A stretch of DNA of 11,376 nt from Candidatus Bathyarchaeota archaeon (lineage in GTDB: Archaea > Thermoproteota > Bathyarchaeia > Bathyarchaeales > UBA233), in contig JAMDCS010000092.1 in NCBI GenBank assembly GCA_023488835.1, positions 1 through 11,376 of the forward strand, in the 5' to 3' direction. The stretch's first letter is position 1. Each line of letters starts with the position of its first letter. The notes beneath the pieces were generated by a model. That model was not told the DNA's origin. It saw nothing but the letters and a program-made list of their open reading frames with translations, and did not search any database. This document shows, in pieces, positions 7,341-11,376 of the stretch. The position numbers and the translations under genes are program-made.

Positions 7341-7361
7341 CATGACAGGTTATTCTTGGCT

Positions 7362-7475
7362 ATGTCTGCTCCGAATTGTCCCTGCCCAAAAAAAGACTGC
7401 CCACGCCACAGCGACTGCACGGAATGTGTGCGTCATCATAAGGAAAAAAATGAAGATCCATACTGCGCAAGGTAA
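7362..7475 (+). CDS. 37-residue Cys-rich small protein, probable zinc binder
   Basis: ATG 7362 opens a short frame of 37 codons ending at TAA 7473-7475. It encodes seven cysteines at residues 6, 8, 13, 19, 22, 35 and the paired histidine region between (CPCPKKDCPRH, then CTECVRHH, then PYCAR); by direct count the cysteines are Cys6, Cys8, Cys13, Cys19, Cys22 and Cys35, i.e. six, with His16, His25 and His26. The pattern of C-x4-C, C-x2-C, HH and a terminal PYC resembles small Cys-rich proteins common in archaea and anaerobic bacteria. A longer frame through the same DNA in a different phase has no such pattern and starts upstream of the predicted transcript, so this frame is preferred. It probably binds zinc, iron or an Fe-S cluster; function unknown. 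The next gene starts seven bases after its stop. Confidence 0.75.
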   Translation: MSAPNCPCPKKDCPRHSDCTECVRHHKEKNEDPYCAR

Positions 7476-7482
7476 CCCTGAT

Positions 7483-7722
7483 ATGGCTAAAAACTCGGAA
7501 ATGGAATCCCAGAAGAAAAGACAAAACGTACAGGTTCATTTTTGGAATATCGTGGGCGCCGTTGAACATATTTCACTGCCCAAATTGGAGGATGCAGTTA
7601 GAAAAGAGTTCAACTGCAGCGACGACCGGTTTGTTCAAGCGCAGATTAGGCTGATGCAGTCTGAGGCACGGATAAGAGTGCAAAGCAATGTTAAAGTCTG
7701 GATTAAACAACCGCCGACATAG
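7483..7722 (+). CDS. 79-residue protein, possibly winged-helix-like, unknown function
   Basis: The in-frame ATG 7483 gives a 79-residue product. A longer version starting at 7342 would read through the Cys-rich gene in the wrong phase. The first 14 residues are polar and charged (KNSEMESQKKRQN). The rest alternates short strands and helices: VQVHFWNIVGAVEHI, then LPKLEDAVRKEF, then DDRFVQAQIRLMQSEARIRVQ, and a C-terminal VKVWIKQPP. The helix-turn-helix-strand order, with basic residues in the final hairpin, would suit a small winged-helix DNA-binding fold, but no motif proves it. It follows the Cys-rich gene by seven bases, with a weak GGTAA site overlapping that gene's stop, so the two are one transcription unit. 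I do not recognise a named family. Confidence 0.65.
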   Translation: MAKNSEMESQKKRQNVQVHFWNIVGAVEHISLPKLEDAVRKEFNCSDDRFVQAQIRLMQSEARIRVQSNVKVWIKQPPT

Positions 7723-7760
7723 CACCATAAACGGCGATAGCTTTTGGTGTCTGCATAAAT

Positions 7761-7795
7761 CTTATAAACAAACCCGCAGTACCTATTATAGAGGA
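7761..7795 (+). promoter_or_regulatory. Promoter and ribosome site of the receiver-domain gene
   Basis: The TATA-like CTTATAAAC (7761-7769) predicts a transcript start near 7790. AGAGGA (7790-7795) then stands nine bases before the TTG at 7805. Both support TTG 7805 rather than the ATG at 7688, which lies inside the preceding gene and upstream of the promoter. Confidence 0.5.
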
Positions 7796-7804
7796 TTTTA
7801 CTGC

Positions 7805-8176
7805 TTGTTTATTGCGAGCAAGCCATCTATACTAATCATTGATGACGACCCAGCAATCCTGCATGTTTTTAGCCGAATCTTCCAAAGAAAAGGTTTTTCC
7901 GTCACAGCTGTAGAAAGAGGCAAAGAAGCCATAGAAAAACTAAGCAGTAACCATTATGATGTGGCGTTAATTGATTTATGTCTCCCAGATATGGAGGGCA
8001 CTGAACTTTTTCCGCTTATACAGAAAAGGTCGCCCAATATGTTGAAGATTATGCTTACAGGCAAAACTCTTCTGCAGGATAGCATTGAAGGCGCAGACGT
8101 GCTTCTTAGAAAACCAATCCAGCCCGACCAGTTGCTAAGCGTTATTGATAGTAAGTTGAAGAGCATAGAAGCCTAA
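7805..8176 (+). CDS. Stand-alone response-regulator receiver domain
   Basis: A 123-residue CheY-like receiver with no output domain. The acidic pocket is Asp13-Asp14 (IIDDDP), the phospho-acceptor is Asp57 (ALIDLCLPD), and the switch residues are Thr85 (MLTGK) and Lys103 (LRKPI). The full phosphorylation set is therefore kept. Starting at TTG 7805 gives exactly one receiver domain; the longer frame from 7688 adds 39 residues with no receiver character. Thr85 to Lys103 is 18 residues, against 22 in Escherichia coli CheY, so the alpha-4 region that often carries the signalling surface is shortened. No histidine kinase is in the window. It probably acts through protein contacts as an orphan or phosphorelay element; its partner is unknown. 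Confidence 0.88.
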   Translation: MFIASKPSILIIDDDPAILHVFSRIFQRKGFSVTAVERGKEAIEKLSSNHYDVALIDLCLPDMEGTELFPLIQKRSPNMLKIMLTGKTLLQDSIEGADVLLRKPIQPDQLLSVIDSKLKSIEA

Positions 8177-8199
8177 TTCGCCAACGATTTTGTTCCATA

Positions 8200-8243
8200 G
8201 CTTTTTTAAGGATAAAGTAGCCGCCAACTTAACAAGCGGTGGC
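8200..8243. terminator. Terminator region between convergent genes
   Basis: A T6 run (8202-8207) follows the receiver gene by 25 bases. A short inverted repeat, GCCGCC (8220-8225) with GGTGGC (8238-8243, one G-T pair, 12-base loop), lies before the end of the leftward TRAM gene. Together they could end transcription from both sides. Confidence 0.4.
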
Positions 8244-8253
8244 AGTGAGTGAG

Positions 8254-8493
8254 TTACTTGATTATTTCGCCGGTTGCCGCCTTTTCGCCCACTTGGTTAA
8301 TTTTTATTTTCACTCGGTCTCTAGGTTTGGCTTTGGGGACCTGTATAACATAGCCCTGAATCTTAGACATGCCATCCCCATTTGGACATATATCGGTGAT
8401 GTTTACTTCTAATTCGTCTCCCAACTCAACGGGGCATTGCTTCTCAACATGTTTGATCTTAAAGTGTCCCCCTCGTACTCTTCTATGGACCAT
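8254..8493 (-). CDS. Stand-alone TRAM domain protein, probable RNA chaperone
   Basis: A 79-residue protein made almost entirely of one TRAM domain (about residues 19-78). It has the typical course VELGDELEVNITDI, GDGMSKIQGYVIQVP, then RDRVKIKINQVGEKAATGEI. TRAM is an OB-like beta-barrel that binds RNA. It is found fused to tRNA-modifying enzymes, and in archaea also as free single-domain proteins for which RNA-chaperone activity has been reported. The basic N-terminus (HRRVRGGHFKIKH) would help RNA binding. Cys20 and Cys36 are present but no metal site is evident. The gene is monocistronic, converges on the receiver gene and has an AT-rich promoter region at about 8507-8526. The fold is well supported; its targets cannot be read from the sequence. 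Confidence 0.92.
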   Translation of the reverse strand: MVHRRVRGGHFKIKHVEKQCPVELGDELEVNITDICPNGDGMSKIQGYVIQVPKAKPRDRVKIKINQVGEKAATGEIIK

Positions 8494-8743
8494 TGCAAAA
8501 CCTTGCTTTTTTTATGTGTAAATAGAGATATGAGGGCTTAAGTCTTCCGTAGGTTTCTTCTTGATTTACCTACGTTTTTAGCGTTTAATAACCTGTGTGT
8601 TGAGCCGCCTGCTAGCGCTCCTTCTTCCAAATATCAAATATTTATGCTTTAATCAATTAAAAACTCAAAACAGGCACTCTAAACCCAAAAACGGGGGCAA
8701 ACTTCTATATGTTAGGATTCAAGTTGAATAGCAGAGATCGAAT
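8494..8743. other. 250-bp intergenic region with a hairpin and TATA elements
   Basis: No gene is seen here. It holds the minus-strand promoter region of the TRAM gene near 8507-8526 and a perfect 7-bp inverted repeat followed by T5 (8548-8579, listed separately). It also has two plus-strand TATA-like elements, AAATATTTATGC (about 8636-8647) and CTATATG (8705-8711), either of which could serve the small basic protein starting at 8744. Confidence 0.5.
8548..8579 (+). repeat. Perfect 7-bp stem-loop followed by a T-run
   Basis: CGTAGGT (8548-8554) and ACCTACG (8568-8574) are exact reverse complements separated by 13 bases, directly followed by TTTTT (8575-8579). The form is that of an intrinsic terminator on the plus strand, yet no plus-strand gene lies upstream of it within 370 bases. 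Confidence 0.55.
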
Positions 8744-8926
8744 ATGAACCCAGAAAATTATAAAAAGGATAGGAATAAGCCAAAGCGGAACAGCACAATC
8801 AGCAGATCCAAAAGCCGAATGCTTGCAAAAGTAAAATTGACATCCACCTCTACTCCAAAACTACGCGCCATTTACTCCACCAAAACTGAATGGGCTACAA
8901 AGGTACTTCCTAAACTAAAAGAGTAG
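8744..8926 (+). CDS. 60-residue basic protein, unknown
   Basis: A short frame of 60 codons from ATG 8744, preceded by a weak GAGA ribosome site (8734-8737) and a TATA-like element further upstream. The product is very basic: a Lys/Arg/Ser/Asn-rich first half (KKDRNKPKRN, then RSKSRMLAKVKL) looks disordered, and the second half (LRAIYSTKTEWATKVLPKLKE) is likely helical. This composition suits binding to nucleic acid or the ribosome, but there is no motif. The gene stands alone 68 bases before the NifU-like gene. It is supported by a promoter-like arrangement and open-frame length only, so a chance frame is possible. Confidence 0.5.
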   Translation: MNPENYKKDRNKPKRNSTISRSKSRMLAKVKLTSTSTPKLRAIYSTKTEWATKVLPKLKE

Positions 8927-8948
8927 AATAGCCAAAAGAAACAGGAAT

Positions 8949-8959
8949 CTTTTATAACC
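8949..8959 (+). promoter_or_regulatory. TATA box of the NifU-like gene
   Basis: CTTTTATAACC is centred about 41 bases before ATG 8995, which predicts a transcript starting near 8980. GTGA (8985-8988) is a weak ribosome site six bases before the ATG. No TTTAGG-N4-CCTAAA iron operator is present here. Confidence 0.5.
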
Positions 8960-8994
8960 ATTTATTCTTTTCAAAGATGCAAAAGTGAAGTTAA

Positions 8995-9228
8995 ATGACT
9001 GAATCAATCAAAAAAAGAGTACAAGAAGCTCTTGACGAAATAAGACCCCAAATCCAACTTGACGGCGGAGACGTAGAACTTGTAGCAGTTGAAAAACAGA
9101 CAGTTAAAGTCCGCTTAACTGGGCATTGTGCAGGTTGCCCCATGTCAGCGATGACCCTTAAAAACGGCGTTGAAGTACTCATCAAGCAGAGAGTCCCAGA
9201 GATACAGAAAGTTGAAGCGGTAAAGTAA
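8995..9228 (+). CDS. NifU C-terminal domain (Nfu-type) Fe-S cluster scaffold
   Basis: A 77-residue single-domain Nfu/NifU-C protein. The signature IRPQIQLDGGDVELV lies at 16-30 and the cluster-binding CAGCPMS at 45-51, with Cys45 and Cys48. In this family the CxxC motif binds a labile 4Fe-4S or 2Fe-2S cluster, usually at a dimer interface, and passes it to target proteins. The length matches the isolated domain, and there is no N-terminal IscU-type domain. It has its own promoter, and a flavodoxin follows about 140 bases on in the same direction. Iron-sulphur and redox function fit together but the genes are not fused into an operon. ATG 8995 is the natural start, because the family sequence begins within the first ten residues. 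Confidence 0.93.
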   Translation: MTESIKKRVQEALDEIRPQIQLDGGDVELVAVEKQTVKVRLTGHCAGCPMSAMTLKNGVEVLIKQRVPEIQKVEAVK

Positions 9229-9330
9229 GTCAAGTCGCGCAATCAACATCCATTTTATTTTCTTAATGGAACTTCCCTTTGGATGCCAAGTTAAAAACAG
9301 TTCTTCCAACAACCACGAAAACAAAACACT

Positions 9331-9366
9331 CTTATAATTTACTTGTGAATTTACAAGTTGAGAGGA
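9331..9366 (+). promoter_or_regulatory. Promoter and ribosome site that set the flavodoxin start
   Basis: The TATA-like CTTATAATT (9331-9339) predicts a start near 9360. GAGAGGA (9360-9366) then lies five bases before TTG 9372. The ATG at 9279 lies upstream of this promoter and would add 31 residues unlike a flavodoxin. Confidence 0.55.
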
Positions 9367-9371
9367 ATCCT

Positions 9372-9839
9372 TTGGTAAAAATTTTTATCGCTTATGACTC
9401 AAAATATGGCAACACAAAACTTGCCGCCGAGAACATTTTGGAAGGCATCCGAGAATCTGGCGGAATCGAAACCGCCATCGGCTACGTCAAAGAAATCGAC
9501 ATTGGAAAAGTGGCAGATTACGACGCAATAGTGCTGGGAGCCCCAAATCACATGGGACGACCTTCCCGAACTATGAAGACGTTCATTGACGGGTTGGCTG
9601 AAATTGATCTGAAAGCGAAAAATGTGGCTGTTTTTGGGACTTACTCTGGAAACGCAAGACCAGTTGATAGAGCCGTGAAAAAACTTGGAAAAATGGTGGA
9701 GAAGAAATTACCTAACCTAACCCTGATTACTCCGGGGCTATCAATAAGAGTGAAGGGGATACCTGGTCCTATAGTGGAAGGAGAACTGCCTAAATGCGTA
9801 GATTTCGGAAAGAAAATAGCGGGTCAAATTAGCCAATAA
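9372..9839 (+). CDS. Flavodoxin-like FMN protein
   Basis: A 155-residue flavodoxin-fold electron carrier. The strand IFIAYDS leads into the phosphate loop SKYGNT (10-15), which binds the FMN phosphate. The two isoalloxazine loops are PNHMGRPSRTM (58-68) and GTYSGNA (89-95). This pattern is nearest to the flavodoxin domains of the flavodiiron (FprA) type rather than bacterial long-chain flavodoxins. The metallo-beta-lactamase half of FprA is absent. TTG 9372 is chosen as start, because the fold begins at residue 3 and a good ribosome site precedes it. The gene ends seven bases from the end of a convergent gene. A role in electron transfer or oxidative defence is inferred. Confidence 0.88.
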   Translation: MVKIFIAYDSKYGNTKLAAENILEGIRESGGIETAIGYVKEIDIGKVADYDAIVLGAPNHMGRPSRTMKTFIDGLAEIDLKAKNVAVFGTYSGNARPVDRAVKKLGKMVEKKLPNLTLITPGLSIRVKGIPGPIVEGELPKCVDFGKKIAGQISQ

Positions 9840-9846
9840 TCTGCAA

Positions 9847-10260
9847 TTACACTCTCTTTCCTATCGAGTCAAGCTTTGGTTTGCTTTCCTTTTCAATCAA
9901 GTAGGACAGTTTTTCGTTTTCTTTGAGGGCAAATACTTTAGCGCCTTTCTTGACTGCGTACCAGTGTCCTTTTTCTCCCTGAAAAGACAGCATTAGACCC
10001 GACATAAAATTTCTAGTGCAGGTTCCTGAATAGACGGTGTTGTTTTCTGTGTCAGGCAGTCGTTTGAATCTCCAAATTATTGTGTCATCAACCTGCGCCC
10101 ATGACCCCTCGTTTGCTCCTGCCAAATACGCGAAGGTGCCGTCAAAGTTGAAGTAAATCGGGGTCCAACTGTAGTTTCCTTTTGGTCCCCAATCAAAATG
10201 AAGCGTCCACAAACCAACAGGATTCATCTTTAATCTCTTGCCTCTTGGGCAGAACTCCAT
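9847..10260 (-). CDS. Unknown beta-rich protein with a degenerate Cys motif at its N-terminus
   Basis: A 137-residue protein. From Met12 (MNPVGLWTLHFDWGP) to about residue 105 it shows repeated short strands rich in Gly, Trp and aromatic residues (FNFDGTFAYL, GSWAQVDDTIIWRF, TVYSGTCTRNFMSGLMLSF, GHWYAV). This looks like a small beta-barrel or lipocalin-like sheet, a pattern familiar from uncharacterised proteins in many prokaryotes. A charged tail (EKESKPKLDSIGKRV) follows. The first residues MEFCPRGKRLK look like a zinc-ribbon opening that has lost its second Cys, so the true start could be ATG 10260 or Met12 at 10227. No signal peptide or membrane helix is visible. The gene converges on the flavodoxin with a seven-base gap. 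No function can be assigned. Confidence 0.8.
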   Translation of the reverse strand: MEFCPRGKRLKMNPVGLWTLHFDWGPKGNYSWTPIYFNFDGTFAYLAGANEGSWAQVDDTIIWRFKRLPDTENNTVYSGTCTRNFMSGLMLSFQGEKGHWYAVKKGAKVFALKENEKLSYLIEKESKPKLDSIGKRV

Positions 10261-10319
10261 TAATCTTTGGGAGTATTAGAAATTTGCTCAAACTATGCTG
10301 GGTAGTTTGGTCATGTCGT

Positions 10320-10454
10320 CTATTTGGTGGAAGTGCCCTTTGATATTACCTGCTTGTAGGCGCCCTTCTCAAAATCATTCCAGTTACCAATAGAATCCAC
10401 GCCCAAGTCAACTTTATCAAACCACTCCGTCAAATCAACACGCCGTTTAGCCAA
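10320..10454 (-). CDS. 44-residue small protein with TTG start, unknown
   Basis: A gene easily missed because it starts with TTG (10454-10452) and is short. It encodes 44 residues, MAKRRVDLTEWFDKVDLGVD at the N-terminus, then SIGNWNDFEKGAYKQVISKG and a final TSTK. AGAGGA (10461-10466) sits exactly six bases before the TTG. A TATA-like TTTTATTAA (10488-10496) predicts a transcript starting just before that ribosome site. The product has a basic start, an acidic amphipathic middle with two Trp and a second basic stretch, and could form two helices. It lies in the shadow of the tRNA-Pro gene, 66 bases downstream on the same strand. I do not recognise the family; the signal spacing is the main evidence that it is real. 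Confidence 0.6.
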   Translation of the reverse strand: MAKRRVDLTEWFDKVDLGVDSIGNWNDFEKGAYKQVISKGTSTK

Positions 10455-10520
10455 CTTTTTTCCTCTAATAAGATATAACTTATGACATTAATAAAATGCA
10501 AATCAGCTATGCGCCAGAAT

Positions 10521-10598
10521 TGGTGGGGCTGCCCGGATTTGAACCGGAGTCTATAGAGCCCAAGTCTACAAGCCTAGACCAAGCTAGCCGACAGCCCC
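10521..10598 (-). tRNA. tRNA-Pro (anticodon UGG), CCA encoded
   Basis: Read on the minus strand, the acceptor arm GGGGCTG (10598-10592) pairs fully with CAGCCCC (10531-10525). The D arm is GGCT/GGCT with two wobble pairs, and A14, G18G19 and A21 are present. The anticodon stem GTAGA/TCTAT closes the loop CTTGGGC, giving anticodon UGG, which reads proline codons, with the G37 usual for tRNA-Pro. The variable loop is AGAC. The T stem TCCGG/CCGGG (one G-T pair) carries the loop TTCAAAT. Discriminator A73 is followed by a genome-encoded CCA (10523-10521). There is no intron. A TATA-like AAGGTTTTTATGG (10643-10631) lies about 38 bases upstream. Confidence 0.95.
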
Positions 10599-10630
10599 GC
10601 TGCGTTGCAGTGAACATAATTTCGCAAGAA

Positions 10631-10643
10631 CCATAAAAACCTT
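10631..10643 (-). promoter_or_regulatory. tRNA-Pro promoter (TATA box)
   Basis: Minus-strand AAGGTTTTTATGG lies 33-45 bases before the mature tRNA 5' end, the usual position for an archaeal tRNA promoter with a short 5' leader. Confidence 0.5.
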
Positions 10644-10666
10644 AGCCACCCCTCTTTGAATTCTTT

Positions 10667-10835
10667 GGTAGTCAGCGCTTGATTCTTAGGTAATGGGGGG
10701 AGGTCACCCGTGAGGGGCAGATGCTTCTTCATTTTGCATGCAGAGCGACCGATTGCAACCGTTGAGGGGAAACAAAAAATTTCCCACAAACGTTGCCAAC
10801 AAACAGCTGCTCCACAATGAATGCACACTCCTCAA
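10667..10835 (-). pseudogene. Possible decayed AN1-like zinc-finger gene
   Basis: The stretch between tRNA-Pro and the next gene has a strong minus-strand TATA box (TTATATAAAG, about 10862-10871) and GAGGAG near 10828-10833, but no good intact gene. One frame reads EECAFIVEQLFVGNVCGKFF then SPQRLQSVALHAK before a stop at 10729. Another frame, open from GTG 10828, contains ACKMKKHL at the matching place. Pieced together these recall an AN1-type zinc finger (CxxC...CxxCGxxFC...HRLPxxHxC) with several ligands lost and a shift of frame. The open 84-codon frame from GTG 10828 also runs 25 bases into the tRNA. A chance likeness cannot be excluded. Confidence 0.25.
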
Positions 10836-10932
10836 CTGTTTGGCGCTGAGGTTGTTGAGCCTTTATATAAGGGGGCTATAGAAAGAAATCACAAACGACG
10901 TCACCAACATCCCTGAAAACGGTAGAAACGGC

Positions 10933-11265
10933 TTATTTTTTGCGGTTTTTGCACTGCAGCACTTTGGGGCAAATCAAGCATTCATCCGACACACTTCCTG
11001 GCGGTGCATTGAGCAGTCCGCTGAAGTGCGCACATTTGGCGGGTGAATCAAAAACCATCGGGTACTCAGTTGGTTTTACGCTGATAATCTTCTCTTTTGC
11101 TGTCACTAACTCTAACCGTGACATGCAGAAGGGGCAAGCATAATACGTTTGGCGGGGAATAACAGAGTCATCAGTAATCATAGTGGGCCTATCAAAGTGC
11201 TTCTCGCAGCCTTTGTAGGGGCACTTAAGCTTCTCGCTTGAACCATGGGAATGGAAAAGACGCAT
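10933..11265 (-). CDS. Multi-cysteine zinc-ribbon protein, unknown function
   Basis: A 110-residue protein. ATG 11265 is preferred over a GTG at 11358, because a TATA-like TTTATTAA (11301-11308) predicts a transcript starting near 11278 and the extra 31 residues have no recognisable features. The first metal site is a zinc ribbon made of CPYKGC (near residue 15) and CPFC (near residue 44), about 24 residues apart. A second Cys-rich C-terminal module reads KCAHFSGLL, then PPGSVSDECLICPKVLQC and a basic tail KNRKK. The C-terminal pattern (C-x-H...DECLxCPKxxxC) is one I recall at the end of many uncharacterised archaeal proteins. The gene is monocistronic on the minus strand. It may be a nucleic-acid or metal-binding adaptor; that is inference. 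Confidence 0.8.
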   Translation of the reverse strand: MRLFHSHGSSEKLKCPYKGCEKHFDRPTMITDDSVIPRQTYYACPFCMSRLELVTAKEKIISVKPTEYPMVFDSPAKCAHFSGLLNAPPGSVSDECLICPKVLQCKNRKK

Positions 11266-11300
11266 ACTGCTCAGCCTTAAAAAACCCCATGTCGCAACAT

Positions 11301-11308
11301 TTAATAAA
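11301..11308 (-). promoter_or_regulatory. TATA box of the zinc-ribbon gene
   Basis: Minus-strand TTTATTAA is centred about 39 bases before ATG 11265. It lies inside the longer frame that begins at 11358, which argues against that longer start. Confidence 0.5.
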
Positions 11309-11376
11309 CCTTCCCGCAAAGCACCCCAAGGCCCTATATGCACAACACAACGACACAAAAACCATAAAGCCTCACA

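Noticed and set aside
10521..10598. tRNA-Pro as an integration site for a genomic island
   Set aside because: No integrase gene and no repeated tRNA 3' end were seen in the flanking sequence of this window.
10574..10828. 84-codon frame from GTG 10828 as an intact gene
   Set aside because: It runs into the tRNA-Pro gene, has no good start codon spacing, and its zinc-finger-like residues are split over two frames. It is kept only as a possible relic.
1..11376. CRISPR array, insertion sequence or defence system
   Set aside because: No regularly spaced direct repeats, transposase, nuclease or toxin-antitoxin pair could be recognised on either strand.

Overview
The window looks like chromosomal DNA from an archaeon. 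The signs are AT-rich TATA boxes about 25-30 bases before start codons or predicted transcript starts, many genes with almost no 5' leader, frequent TTG/GTG starts, a putative diphthine-ammonia ligase, an archaeal-type serine hydroxymethyltransferase, a stand-alone TRAM protein, several small zinc-ribbon proteins and a tRNA gene. Protein flavour and moderate GC content suggest the Thermoproteota side, perhaps Bathyarchaeia. That lineage call is inference; no search was run.

Left part (1-4380, leftward transcription): a PP-loop ATPase of the diphthine-ammonia ligase (Dph6/DUF71) family overlaps by 4 bp a class I glutamine amidotransferase. Next come D-3-phosphoglycerate dehydrogenase (serA), a small membrane-anchored zinc-ribbon protein and serine hydroxymethyltransferase (glyA). 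SerA and GlyA form a serine, glycine and one-carbon neighbourhood, although each gene seems to have its own promoter.

Centre (4380-7310, rightward): a ferrous iron uptake operon. Its first gene fuses a DtxR/IdeR-type metal-dependent repressor to a FeoA domain; its second gene is feoB. The promoter carries two perfect 16-bp palindromes (TTTAGG-N4-CCTAAA), centred exactly 40 bp apart around the TATA box and predicted start site. This is the clearest regulatory signal in the window and implies iron-dependent autoregulation.

Right part (7330-11376): small and accessory genes. These are a 37-residue Cys-rich protein with a 79-residue partner, a stand-alone response-regulator receiver domain, a TRAM RNA-binding protein (leftward), a small basic protein, a NifU-type Fe-S scaffold domain, a flavodoxin, an unknown beta-rich protein (leftward), an overlooked 44-residue small gene (leftward), tRNA-Pro(UGG) (leftward), a possible decayed AN1-like zinc-finger gene and a multi-cysteine zinc-ribbon protein (leftward).

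No mobile element, CRISPR array, integrase or phage gene was seen. The freshest material is the double operator of the iron operon, the amidotransferase/Dph6 pairing and the small genes that simple ORF calling misses or places in the wrong frame.
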